DNA from: a virus
Strand: one strand, 5' to 3'
Length of the DNA: 57,165 nt
IMG/VR virus record: IMGVR_UViG_3300025132_000045
Location: 1 to 57,165 of that record
In this document: positions 37,949-46,971 of the stretch, one piece after another
How positions within the stretch are numbered: position 1 is the first letter of the stretch
How the letters are laid out: the number at the start of each line of letters is the position of its first letter
Made by a program: the position numbers and the translations under genes
Notes under the pieces: generated by a model
Seen by the model: the letters and a program-made list of their open reading frames with translations, nothing else
What the model was told of the DNA's origin: nothing
Databases searched by the model: none

Positions 37949-40036
37949 TTACTTAATAACGAGTTGACCACCAAAAGATAATCCATTACCTAAAAATCTC
38001 ACAGAATATTCTCCGTCAACGGTAGGAGATTCACCTTCCCCTTCTTCTGCCTCTCCATCTCCTGTAAGAGGATTAAACAAAACACGATTTGATGCCCCTC
38101 TCAAATTACCGTTGCCACGAAAATTATAGGATGTATTTGGAATTGATGCTTCATCGGTTGCTGCATTGTATCCTAAAGACCAATATCCTGTGTCGTTTAT
38201 TCCACTGTATGGGTCAGACATTAAATTATTTTTACATGCCGTGCCTGTCAACCATGTTCTGATTGAACTTTGTGTTGCTGTTCTGTTGTTTTGTAAATAA
38301 ATTGCAATTAAAGAGCAAACATTAGGACTTGCAGAACTTGTACCACCAAAAAATGTATCATAAAAACTTGAATTATCTTGTCTTTGATAATCTTCACTAT
38401 TCGCATATCCTGCAGCCAATGATTGTTCTGCAGGTGCAAATATATCAACCATCGGACCATTTGCAGAATAAGCTGTTTTTCTTATGGAATATTTTGTGGC
38501 ACCTTGCTTTTCATCTGCTGGTTCAACAGCACAATCTATTGCACCCACTCGAATTGTCCCCTTACCTATATCATGATCACCTGAAAATCCTTGTTGAACT
38601 CCTCCAACACGATTGATAAAATCACCAGACGAATATGTGCTATCAGTATCATAATATTTGTTATCAAAATCAACATCATTTTTATCTGATAATTTTTGAT
38701 TTGAATTTCCTGCCGAGGCAACCATTATACATCCTGCAGCGATCGCATTTTCTGCAGCACTACTAGTAGAAGAATTTCGAGTCGGATACTGACCAGTTCC
38801 AGCAAAAGAATAGATACCTGATCCATTACCATCATTTCTATTAGCAGAAATATATTTGTGATTACGACAAGCACCTGAATTTGATGGTGGATTTATGTTA
38901 CTACCATTACCCGTATACGTTGTATTACTTCCCCTAAAAGAATGATAATAAGTTGTGCCATTTGTATTTTCAGTTGAAGTGCCTCCACCATAACTATTAT
39001 TGATTATGGTTGGATCAGGATCGTTTGATGCTGCTTTTTTTGCATTGTGAAATATTGCACAAGCATTTAATGCAGTGGCCGCACTTAAGAATGCAGGATC
39101 ACTACCAAATGAAATTCTAACATTCCAGAGATTACATTGAAATGCAAGTCCAAAATTCTTACCACCAATTTGCGATGCACAAGATGTGCCATGTGATCCA
39201 TTCATTGAATTTGATCCATTTTTACTATGTGCATGTATTCTTGTGTAATTCGAATTAATTGTTACTGTTCCAAGACTTTGAAACGCAGCTGATCTTATAG
39301 ATGTATTTGACCACCATTCTCTTGCTCTTGCCTCTTGAGCACGAGTTCCAATATTGACACCATCTATAGTTACTGTTGTTGTATATCCACTAAAAGCTGT
39401 TGGATCTGCTTTGTAAGGACCATCAAGAATCACATCAAATACTCTATATGTACTACCACTAATAAATTCTGGGTGAAGAATTCCTATACCGTTGTCAATT
39501 ATTACAGCATCTACATTATTTCCAGTAACAGTGTAATTTATATCACGATCTACAGTGTTTGTTGTAGTAATACCAACTCCTTGATATGGTTTACTGTCTG
39601 GATCACTTACAAATAACATAGACCAATTTGAACGAACATTATTTGTATATCCAGGAGTAAAGTTACCTATACCACCTGGTAATAATGGTTTTGGGAAAGC
39701 AACAACATTTCCAAATCTTGCAGTATGTTGAGATTCTGGTTGTGGATACTTATCAGGATTTAATTCTACACTTTCAACTCTATCATGTGTTTTGAGAATT
39801 TCTGACTCTGCAACACTCATCTCATATATGGCAGTTCTTAATGAAAATTCTTGAATGTTTGAACAGTTTACCTTTCGATTGGGTATTCCATCAATTTCAT
39901 TTTCATTAATAATATAATTATGAACTATCTCCCAATCTTCTGGTAAATTTACAATAACCACATACTCATCAATTGCATTTGGAGTATAACTAATGATTGG
40001 TGTATCTAATGAGTCTCCAACTGTGCTAATATTCAT
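37949..40036 (-). CDS. Subtilisin-like serine protease (S8), virion-region
   Basis: A 695-residue protein with a complete subtilase catalytic set. Asp181 is in AVIIDNGIGILHPEF, His282 in NGSHGTSCASQIG, the oxyanion Asn444 in MVASAGNSNQ, and Ser567 in FFGGTSSASPNV. The insertion between His and Ser is large, and the first 170 residues look like an N-terminal pro- or assembly domain (YVVIVNLPEDWEIVHNYII, VESVELNP). No signal peptide is visible, so it acts in the host cytoplasm or in the virion. The C-terminus (GEYSVRFLGNGLSFGGQLVIK) is a small beta domain. It sits between the hub needle genes and the fibres, which suggests a tail-associated protease that processes fibre or hub proteins or attacks the host surface. 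Some cyanophages have comparable genes, but its target is unknown. Confidence 0.85.
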   Translation of the reverse strand: MNISTVGDSLDTPIISYTPNAIDEYVVIVNLPEDWEIVHNYIINENEIDGIPNRKVNCSNIQEFSLRTAIYEMSVAESEILKTHDRVESVELNPDKYPQPESQHTARFGNVVAFPKPLLPGGIGNFTPGYTNNVRSNWSMLFVSDPDSKPYQGVGITTTNTVDRDINYTVTGNNVDAVIIDNGIGILHPEFISGSTYRVFDVILDGPYKADPTAFSGYTTTVTIDGVNIGTRAQEARAREWWSNTSIRSAAFQSLGTVTINSNYTRIHAHSKNGSNSMNGSHGTSCASQIGGKNFGLAFQCNLWNVRISFGSDPAFLSAATALNACAIFHNAKKAASNDPDPTIINNSYGGGTSTENTNGTTYYHSFRGSNTTYTGNGSNINPPSNSGACRNHKYISANRNDGNGSGIYSFAGTGQYPTRNSSTSSAAENAIAAGCIMVASAGNSNQKLSDKNDVDFDNKYYDTDSTYSSGDFINRVGGVQQGFSGDHDIGKGTIRVGAIDCAVEPADEKQGATKYSIRKTAYSANGPMVDIFAPAEQSLAAGYANSEDYQRQDNSSFYDTFFGGTSSASPNVCSLIAIYLQNNRTATQSSIRTWLTGTACKNNLMSDPYSGINDTGYWSLGYNAATDEASIPNTSYNFRGNGNLRGASNRVLFNPLTGDGEAEEGEGESPTVDGEYSVRFLGNGLSFGGQLVIK

Positions 40037-40044
40037 AATTTACA

Positions 40045-40641
40045 CTATCTACCTAAATCTGGTACATCTCCAGTTCCAGAAACAACTGGTCCAGATATAA
40101 ATTTATCACCTGCAGGAGGATTTTTAAGATAATCCTCACCAACATAACTACCTTTAAATACTCTCTGTAAAAAACCACCAGCAGTTTTCTCAATCAAATT
40201 GCCAATAAGACCTTTTGCCTGTACCTTTGTTCCTTTCAAAGTCACTGTTGATGCAGCGTTTAAAGTTATGTTTCGACCAGCTTTTAAATCAATATCTTCG
40301 TCTGCCTGAACAATTACACTTCCTCCAGCAATTTTTACCTGACCATTACCCATCACGGTTATTGTAATATCTCCCTCAACTGAACTAATTTTAACAGAAG
40401 TATCACTTCCACTATTCTTAGATCCTGCAACCACCTCAATTGTTCTTTCATTATGAAGTCGATAAACTCCAGATTCACTTAAAGCAGAAAACTGTTTGTC
40501 CTTATTATCTGTAACAGCATATTGTAAATATGTATTTGGACCATCAGATCCCATCTGTGGATTATTCACATCAAGTCGAAACTTAGGACCTTTACTATCA
40601 ATCCTTCTTGCTTCCCAATTTTGATTTGATTTTTCTGCCAT
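40045..40641 (-). CDS. Needle beta-helix protein, gp5 C-terminal-like
   Basis: A 198-residue protein whose middle (residues about 85-150) repeats short strands, VEGDITITV, GNGQVKIAGG, VIVQADEDIDLKAG and RNITLNAASTVTLKG. This is the octapeptide-like beta-helix pattern of the T4 gp5 needle and related spike proteins. T4 gp5 carries this prism as its own C-terminal domain; here it is a separate gene directly after the gp5 homologue. It probably forms the membrane-puncturing tip of the baseplate hub. It ends with a basic linker and GNLIEKTAGGFLQRVFKGS, which may contact the hub. Confidence 0.6.
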   Translation of the reverse strand: MAEKSNQNWEARRIDSKGPKFRLDVNNPQMGSDGPNTYLQYAVTDNKDKQFSALSESGVYRLHNERTIEVVAGSKNSGSDTSVKISSVEGDITITVMGNGQVKIAGGSVIVQADEDIDLKAGRNITLNAASTVTLKGTKVQAKGLIGNLIEKTAGGFLQRVFKGSYVGEDYLKNPPAGDKFISGPVVSGTGDVPDLGR

Positions 40642-42932
40642 TAGTAACCACCTCCATATCCACCACCACCTGATGGAGGAGTGCTTGGTGGAGGAGTGCT
40701 TGGTGGTGGAGTCGTTGATGTATTATTTGTCATAGTTGATGTTGGAGTTATAGTTGGTTGATCCGTTGTAGTGTCTACTTGTGTGGTGGTTGATGCGACA
40801 CCTATAACAGATGGTGTGAAACTTTGCTCTGGTGTGTCATAAATTATTTCATGTGGCACTGAAGTGTGAACTGCACCTACCATTTTTTCACCAGTTTTAG
40901 GGTGGAAATGATAAGGACCGTAATATGGTTTACCGTTTACATATCCCACAATTTGATTAGTTTCTGGTCCTACACAATCTATAACTTGAATTATATCGCC
41001 TTGTGGAGTAAGAGGTAATCTACCTATTATTGGTTTGATAAGTGCACCGACACCTGTGGATGAAGAAACAACAATTTTAGGTATTTCCGTAATTCTAACA
41101 TTATTTATTGGAGTCGCAGATATAATTACACCATTGTCAATCGTTAAATTATATCCATCTGCAAACGCATCAATATATCCTTGTCCACCATCTATTACTT
41201 TAGTTCTAATAACACCAACAGGAGTTTCATCAGAATTTATAACATCATCAGTATTCGCACTCGGATAATTTTCTCCATCAGAAATCATATCTACACCAAT
41301 AATCTGACCATAAGTATTTGAATTTGGATCATAATCAATAATAGATCTTCCAACTGCACCATATCCTTGTCTACATGGATCTTCAAAACTTACAACGGGA
41401 GGAGTCGTGAAGTATGTTGAACCTGGATCTGTAATCTCAACACCAATAATACTTGCAGTTCGACTCACATCCGCAGTAACATCAGATAATCCTTCTGTAT
41501 TATCTACAATACCACCTAATATGACTCGACCCAATCCACCAATACCATCACCACCAAAGAAACTGACAGTTGGAGGTCCACAAAAAGTTTTAGTCGCACA
41601 GTCTGGTTTTGTTAAAGGACCACTATCGGCACCAAGTGTGTCTGCAATATTCATATTTTTTAAAACATTATCATAAGCATCCTGTAAATCGAATGTTCTA
41701 GCAGCACCGTATCCAAGAGTAAATTTTTTGACTTGACCCACACATTTACCATCACTTTGATTACAATCTAATACTCCACCAATCGATTTAAATACGTCAG
41801 AACTACTTCGAAGAAAATCTTGAACTTTAAAACTTTTTGGAACAATATCACTCAATCCTTCAAGTGGTGCATCAAGAGCTGATGATATATCATTTGTAAT
41901 TCCATTTAATAGTGAACCAGCTAATTGTTCAGTAATACATGTTCCAGTATCCACCACTTCAAAAACAGCTGATGTAATCATATCTCGAATTGTTTGTCCT
42001 AATCCATTAACGACTTTACCACTCAAACAGTTAAGATCATCTTGAAGTGATTTCACTTTTGATACTTGTGCTTTTTGTGCTTCAATACCTGCAATTTTTG
42101 CAAGACCACTATTTTGAGTGGCTGCAAATACAGTTCCATATACTTTATTATACAATGAATCCAATCCTCCCTGAAGTTCAGGAATCATACCTGAATACAA
42201 AGATTCCATCATTGTTGACACTGCACTATTTGATAAATTTTGTATTTTTTTAGTTACGTTCGCAACATCAGATAAAAAATCTGTGCTTTCACTCGCAACT
42301 GATAGTAAATTATCCAAACTTGCAGATACTTTTCCTATAAAATTATCTGCACAAGCATCAGCAGGTATTTCTGACTTCCCAAAAGTAGATGATGCTGATA
42401 TTTTATCTTCACCTTTACCTACTTTTCGTGTGACAGGAGATTCTTGTGAATCTGGGTCTGTGCCACCAGATTCATCCTCTTTCAATGTACCACTTACAAC
42501 TGATATATTATCATTATATCCAGTAAATGGTATAAATCCAATTGATTCTGAGGGTAAATCCTTTCCAACATCTTTTGTTCTTGCAAAAGATCCTAATATC
42601 ATGGGTTGTTGTGCGGTTTCACCATCAAGAAAAAATCCAATTACAACATCACCTGGTCTTAGTTCGATAGATGTTGCAAAATTTGCTCCTCCCGTTCCTG
42701 ATGTAGAGGGAAGCATAACATTAGCCCATGGTAAATCTTCATCAGGCAAATCTGCCTTTGAAAAGGGATGATATCCCATGATACGAACCTTTAATCGATT
42801 ACCCCATGTTTTACTTCCTTTTTTTGGTGCAAGTTGTTCCCCTTGTGCTGCTGATGGTGCAATTTGACCTACCCACCAACGGAAACCATCCTTTCCTACA
42901 AAATTAGTTTTAAGTAATGATTCGTCTATCAT
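40641..42932 (-). CDS. 5: Baseplate hub protein gp5 (OB-fold domain)
   Basis: A 763-residue hub protein. Residues about 1-125 match the gp5 N-terminal OB-fold (FRWWVGQIAP, GNRLKVRIMGYHPF, PWANVMLPS, RPGDVVIGFFLDGE, PMILGSF). The T4 lysozyme domain is absent; instead there is a long helical region (about 160-400) and beta domains. A motif at 669-700, PYYGPYHFHPKTGEKMVG then HTSVPHE, has clustered histidines and is conserved in cyanophage gp5. The last 60 residues are Thr/Pro-rich and then Gly/Tyr-rich (STPPSGGGGYGGGY), probably flexible. It is followed with one-base overlap by the separate needle protein. Confidence 0.8.
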   Translation of the reverse strand: MIDESLLKTNFVGKDGFRWWVGQIAPSAAQGEQLAPKKGSKTWGNRLKVRIMGYHPFSKADLPDEDLPWANVMLPSTSGTGGANFATSIELRPGDVVIGFFLDGETAQQPMILGSFARTKDVGKDLPSESIGFIPFTGYNDNISVVSGTLKEDESGGTDPDSQESPVTRKVGKGEDKISASSTFGKSEIPADACADNFIGKVSASLDNLLSVASESTDFLSDVANVTKKIQNLSNSAVSTMMESLYSGMIPELQGGLDSLYNKVYGTVFAATQNSGLAKIAGIEAQKAQVSKVKSLQDDLNCLSGKVVNGLGQTIRDMITSAVFEVVDTGTCITEQLAGSLLNGITNDISSALDAPLEGLSDIVPKSFKVQDFLRSSSDVFKSIGGVLDCNQSDGKCVGQVKKFTLGYGAARTFDLQDAYDNVLKNMNIADTLGADSGPLTKPDCATKTFCGPPTVSFFGGDGIGGLGRVILGGIVDNTEGLSDVTADVSRTASIIGVEITDPGSTYFTTPPVVSFEDPCRQGYGAVGRSIIDYDPNSNTYGQIIGVDMISDGENYPSANTDDVINSDETPVGVIRTKVIDGGQGYIDAFADGYNLTIDNGVIISATPINNVRITEIPKIVVSSSTGVGALIKPIIGRLPLTPQGDIIQVIDCVGPETNQIVGYVNGKPYYGPYHFHPKTGEKMVGAVHTSVPHEIIYDTPEQSFTPSVIGVASTTTQVDTTTDQPTITPTSTMTNNTSTTPPPSTPPPSTPPSGGGGYGGGY

Positions 42933-44269
42933 GATTCGTCTCCAGTCAATCCAAATGTATCTCTCACTAATGTCATAGAAGTAAATGATCTTTTTGCCTC
43001 AAAATGATGACATAATTCTTTTATTAAATATTTACCACCCGTTTCTTGGTCAAATTCAATAGAATCCTCTCTTGATATTTTAGGAAATCTACAAGTTATA
43101 ACATCTCCAGCTCTTAAATCTGTATTGCAAGGAACAGTCATACTTAAACTTTGTGTCATTAGTAAATTATATCTAACAATATTTTGTCCTTGATATTCTT
43201 CAGGAGAATAATTAGTATCGGTGGATACACCCACTGTTGCACCGACATCAACAATTTGAGATACAACTCTTGTCGGAAGTTGATCTAATGTCTGAGTTGC
43301 ATCATCAGATATTTTAGGTAACTCTAAATCTCTACCAAGATTTTTTATACCCTCTTTTGCCCCGTAATTATATTTTGTCTGTGAAAAAACAAAATTTAAA
43401 GGGTTAAATGCCAATCTAACAAATGAATAAGTTCCCATCCTTAAATTTTCGATTAGATTTTGATTCTTGTCTACACTATACTGCAGAATTTTATAATCAT
43501 TATTTCGAGTTATTGAACTTTCATTTACATCTGTATAGGTATATGTTGCCTTTGACTTTTCTTTGATGAGAGAGTCAATAGATGCGAATTTAAATCCATC
43601 TTGAGTTTGAAAAAATACAAATCCAGCTGTCGCATTTTTTGAAACATCAGGAACTGATTTAGATGCTAATGATATTAATGTTGAAAAAGGTTTTCTAAGA
43701 TTACCAACAAAATTATAAGATCCTCTTGTATTTTCCACAGTATATCTAGATTCATCTACCACTAAAACATCTTTCAATATTTTATTTACAGAATTACTAA
43801 TTGTTCCATTGTATCTTTTCATCACTCTAGTAGTTTCGTTTGTGATTGCTTCTCTTGATACTAAATTAAGTAAAAAACTTTCTCTCTGTTCTTCTTGAAG
43901 AACTTGGGTAATACTTGATACAAACAAATATTTTTTAGGATCTGATGAAAAATCAAGTCCAGTTTTTTCTGATCCTGCTTGTGTTTCTCCTTGATCTATA
44001 ATTTTCATCGACAATCTCTCACCACCCCTTAGAGGAAGTCCATTATAAATTGATTGTTTCGCACCATCAACTTTACTTGAATCTTGAGGATTTTTAGGTG
44101 AAATACTATCACCTGTGTTTATGACTCTTATTTTTGCAGTCACAGTAGGTGAGAGAATATCCTCATAATAATCAATACTGACAACACCTGATCTCAAATC
44201 AACTGTTCTTTCTTGATCATTTGACTCAAGTATGAGTTCTTCAAAACTGGATGCTTCTGATGCTGACAT
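42929..44269 (-). CDS. Baseplate hub protein, gp27-like
   Basis: A 446-residue protein beginning MSASEASSFEELILESNDQER and built of beta-rich segments (GVVSIDYYEDILSPTVTAKIRVI, SFLLNLVSREAITNETT, YTVENTRGSYNFVGNLRKPFSTLISLASKSVP). The pattern of two tube-like barrels, closing with an RAGDVITCRFP strand and a terminal TLVRDTFGL, fits gp27-type hub proteins that form the trimeric channel above gp5. It overlaps gp5 by 4 bases, as expected for a hub partner. Called gp27-like from position, size and fold pattern, not from a clear sequence motif. Confidence 0.6.
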   Translation of the reverse strand: MSASEASSFEELILESNDQERTVDLRSGVVSIDYYEDILSPTVTAKIRVINTGDSISPKNPQDSSKVDGAKQSIYNGLPLRGGERLSMKIIDQGETQAGSEKTGLDFSSDPKKYLFVSSITQVLQEEQRESFLLNLVSREAITNETTRVMKRYNGTISNSVNKILKDVLVVDESRYTVENTRGSYNFVGNLRKPFSTLISLASKSVPDVSKNATAGFVFFQTQDGFKFASIDSLIKEKSKATYTYTDVNESSITRNNDYKILQYSVDKNQNLIENLRMGTYSFVRLAFNPLNFVFSQTKYNYGAKEGIKNLGRDLELPKISDDATQTLDQLPTRVVSQIVDVGATVGVSTDTNYSPEEYQGQNIVRYNLLMTQSLSMTVPCNTDLRAGDVITCRFPKISREDSIEFDQETGGKYLIKELCHHFEAKRSFTSMTLVRDTFGLTGDES

Positions 44270-44272
44270 ATG

Positions 44273-45430
44273 TTAAAATAGAGATAAGGCGAATTGATCT
44301 TTAATACTGTTATCTTTTTGAACTATAATCTTAGTTTTACCTTTAGATCTCATTCCTCCTTGTGATTGAAACTGACCACCTTTGTTTCCAACAATCATTA
44401 CAGTATTTTTAGATTTCCTCTCTGGTGTGATTGTGGTCGTGCTCACTGTTTTTTTAGGTTTACTTATATTTAACTGATATGCCTCTTTTGCTGCTTTAAT
44501 TTCCCTAAAGTCAGTTGTTGTGGATCCATCCTCTCTTATAATGGTAAACTTACCACTACCTGATTTACCACTAGAAGATCCTTCCATTTTTAAATTTGTA
44601 GGTTTTCCGTCACTTTCTTTGGTGATAGTTGATTGAACTTGCTCAGTTAAATTAGAATTTTCAGGTCCGACAATATCAACACCTGTTCCTGCCTTTTCAA
44701 TTGTTTTTATTGTATCATTAAATTCATCAGATTTTGATGCCATAGTTTTTTGAACATCACTGACACTTGATTTAAGTTCTTTATCCTTTAAATCTTTATC
44801 TGTCAACTCTCGATTTATTTCTTTTTTTACTTTTTTCTTCTTTAATCCAAGAAAACTCTTAACACCATCTAAAAGTTTGTCTTTTATATTAGTAAATGCA
44901 TCTTTTAGTTTTCCAAATACTCCCTTAATTTTATCTCCAATATCATTAAAATTTAAATTTGATATGACATCGAAAGCTTTTCCAATAACCTTACCAATAG
45001 ATTTAAAAAATCCAACCACACCATCAAAAAATGCTTTAAATTTATCTACAATATCACGAATTACTTTAATTACTTTTTTGATAAAATCAATAATCTGAGG
45101 TAATTTATTAAGTACAAATCCAACTAAAAGTGCTTGAACAAGTGCCATTAACCTTTCTAATGGTCCTCTTCCAGATCCCATTGATTTTTGCTGCTCCCCC
45201 CTTTTTTGAGATTTTTCTTGTTCTAGGAGAGATTCTTTTTCCTGTCTTTCTTTCTTCTCTTCTCTATGTTTTTGAAACCTTTCAGAGGTTGCTCTCAGTC
45301 TTTTCTTAATTTTAATATTTTTCTGCACAGACTTTGTTAATCTCTTACTACTTTTAGCGACACCCTTCATTGCACCTGCAGACTTTGATGCTATTTTTGC
45401 TCCGATTTGTAAAACTGCTGATGCTGCCAT
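44273..45430 (-). CDS. Hydrophobic tail/baseplate protein, tape-measure-type
   Basis: A 385-residue protein. Residues 1-40 are lysine-rich, 40-82 a highly charged coiled coil (KHREEKKERQEKESLLEQEK), and 92-115 a hydrophobic helix (LMALVQALLVGFVLNKLPQII). Amphipathic helices continue to about 200 (IKVIRDIVDKFKAFFDGVVGFFKS), and the remainder is polar. A central hydrophobic helix flanked by coiled coils is typical of tape-measure and hub-injection proteins (gp29-like). The gene immediately upstream has a similar LL.GF..NK hydrophobic motif. I infer a role inside the tail tube or in DNA entry; sequence identity to T4 gp29 is not evident to me. Confidence 0.5.
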   Translation of the reverse strand: MAASAVLQIGAKIASKSAGAMKGVAKSSKRLTKSVQKNIKIKKRLRATSERFQKHREEKKERQEKESLLEQEKSQKRGEQQKSMGSGRGPLERLMALVQALLVGFVLNKLPQIIDFIKKVIKVIRDIVDKFKAFFDGVVGFFKSIGKVIGKAFDVISNLNFNDIGDKIKGVFGKLKDAFTNIKDKLLDGVKSFLGLKKKKVKKEINRELTDKDLKDKELKSSVSDVQKTMASKSDEFNDTIKTIEKAGTGVDIVGPENSNLTEQVQSTITKESDGKPTNLKMEGSSSGKSGSGKFTIIREDGSTTTDFREIKAAKEAYQLNISKPKKTVSTTTITPERKSKNTVMIVGNKGGQFQSQGGMRSKGKTKIIVQKDNSIKDQFALSLF

Positions 45431-45431
45431 A

Positions 45432-46784
45432 TTATACTAAAATATTGTATTGAGTTTGTGAGTATAATGTGAAATTATTATCAGAATTTGATGCAGATAT
45501 ATTTGGAACTGAAGATGCTAGATTTCCACTACCAGACGTTCCAACTGAACCACCACCTACATTCGTAGTTGCATCCACAATATTTGGAGGTGCTTCATTA
45601 AGTGTGGAGACACTTACTTTTTTAGGAACTGAGTTTATATTAGGAGATGTTGTTACACCATTAATTTGTGATTCATACTTCGATCTTATTTCTGCCTTTG
45701 CATCACCAATCGCACCTGAATCTTGTAATGCTTTAGATCCAGCTCTACCACCACCTGACTCATCTCTCAATTTCTTTTCTGCAGATTCCATATCAGATCT
45801 CATATTATCTCTTATACCTATCACCCTATCTCTTTCTATAATATAATTTGCAACGATTTCTTTTTGTTCGGGTGTTCCTGCCTGTTCTACGGTTTTTTGA
45901 CCTCTTCCTCTACTATTTGACTTTCCAACATAAAATTTTTCATCTTTACCCGTTCCTTTCACCGTAATACCAGCTTCCGTTAAAGGACCTTTAAGATCAT
46001 CAAATTTTTGTTTAAACTTTGCTCCACCAGCACCTTTAGTTGATGCAGCATCAATACCCTTTTTCATAGCAAACAACACACCAACTCCCGCTGCCAGTCC
46101 AAGTGCAATCAATCCTGCTGGACTTGCCAAAAATCCTAATATCGCACCACCAATAGAAATGACGGCACTTGCCACACCAGATATAATGCTAGGTAATGCC
46201 AACAGACCACCATTTAAAGCAAGAAATATACCACCAACCACTGCGACTGACTTAATTATAGTATTTCTCATCTTTTTGAATGTTTCAGTATCACCAGACA
46301 TTTGTGCCTGAATCATTTTAATTCCTTTATTTGCTATAAATCCACCAAAAAGTAACATAAAAGCATCAGCTAATCGACCTAATACACCCTTCACAGTTTT
46401 ACCAACTGCCTCTACAGGTTTAAGTAAAGTTTTACTTATTGATTTACCAACACCTTCTAATAATCCCTCCTTCTTTTTAGATTTGTCTTCTTCATCTTTT
46501 AATATCTGTTTTCTCTGTGCTTCTCTTTGTATTGACTTTTCTCTCTCAGCGTCATTTACTAATATCTGAGAAACTCGATTAGTATTTAATATAACGACAT
46601 TTTTTAATAATACTATCTCTCTTGAGTTTTTTTCTATTTGCTTGACAAGAGGATCTGATCCTTCTCTATTAAAAACTTTATTTGCATTTATCTTTCTTCT
46701 CTTTAAAATAGGGCTGCCACCAACACCACCTCGCATTGAAGTCATCTTATTACTAAAATTTTCATATGCTGGAGAGTTATCCAT
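45432..46784 (-). CDS. Hydrophobic tail/baseplate protein, tape-measure-type
   Basis: A 450-residue protein. The N-terminus is basic, followed by a coiled coil (about 45-105). Hydrophobic segments lie at about 138-152 (ADAFMLLFGGFIANK) and 178-240, a nearly unbroken Gly/Ala/Ile/Leu-rich stretch able to span a membrane several times, after which a polar Ser/Asn-rich C-terminus follows. Phage tape-measure proteins have such central hydrophobic segments, which insert in the host membrane during DNA entry. It overlaps the small frameshift ORF by 8 bases and is followed by a related hydrophobic protein, so the two may act as a pair. Assigned from composition and gene order. Confidence 0.5.
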   Translation of the reverse strand: MDNSPAYENFSNKMTSMRGGVGGSPILKRRKINANKVFNREGSDPLVKQIEKNSREIVLLKNVVILNTNRVSQILVNDAEREKSIQREAQRKQILKDEEDKSKKKEGLLEGVGKSISKTLLKPVEAVGKTVKGVLGRLADAFMLLFGGFIANKGIKMIQAQMSGDTETFKKMRNTIIKSVAVVGGIFLALNGGLLALPSIISGVASAVISIGGAILGFLASPAGLIALGLAAGVGVLFAMKKGIDAASTKGAGGAKFKQKFDDLKGPLTEAGITVKGTGKDEKFYVGKSNSRGRGQKTVEQAGTPEQKEIVANYIIERDRVIGIRDNMRSDMESAEKKLRDESGGGRAGSKALQDSGAIGDAKAEIRSKYESQINGVTTSPNINSVPKKVSVSTLNEAPPNIVDATTNVGGGSVGTSGSGNLASSVPNISASNSDNNFTLYSQTQYNILV

Positions 46785-46956
46785 TACCTTGTTGTCTTTG
46801 TTTTAAGTTTTCTTCTTCAATATATTGTTCTAAAAGAGCAATATATACATCTTTTTCCCATGGTATCATGTTTTCAATCTCTGTTAATGAATATTTATGG
46901 TGCTGCATCAAAGCAAAGTTAATCTTATAGTATGACTCTAAACTTGCATGAGCCAT
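46777..46956 (-). CDS. Small tail-chaperone ORF, likely expressed by -1 frameshift from gp26
   Basis: A 59-codon ORF starting MAHASLESYYKINFALMQHHK and continuing KYSLTEIENMIPWEKDVYIA. The ATG begins two bases after the gp26-like stop and sits inside a hairpin. The frame is open upstream across the gp26 stop, so a -1 slip at 46965-46971 fuses the gp26-like protein (238 residues), Arg-Val-Gly and this ORF into a product of about 300 residues. Independent initiation is possible, with a weak AGG four bases upstream. The layout matches the lambda G/GT tail-assembly chaperones, encoded just before the tape measure. The ORF itself overlaps the next gene by 8 bases. Confidence 0.7.
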   Translation of the reverse strand: MAHASLESYYKINFALMQHHKYSLTEIENMIPWEKDVYIALLEQYIEEENLKQRQQGNG

Positions 46957-46971
46957 ACCTACTCGAAAAAA
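46930..46971 (-). promoter_or_regulatory. Programmed -1 ribosomal frameshift signal
   Basis: On the minus strand: slippery heptamer T TTT TTC (46965-46971) in frame with the gp26-like gene, 6-nt spacer GAGTAG (46959-46964) that holds the in-frame stop, then a 9-bp stem GTATGGCTC (46950-46958) / GAGTCATAC (46930-46938) with one G-U pair and an 11-base loop. Slippery site, spacing and stem all fit a canonical -1 signal. Confidence 0.75.
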
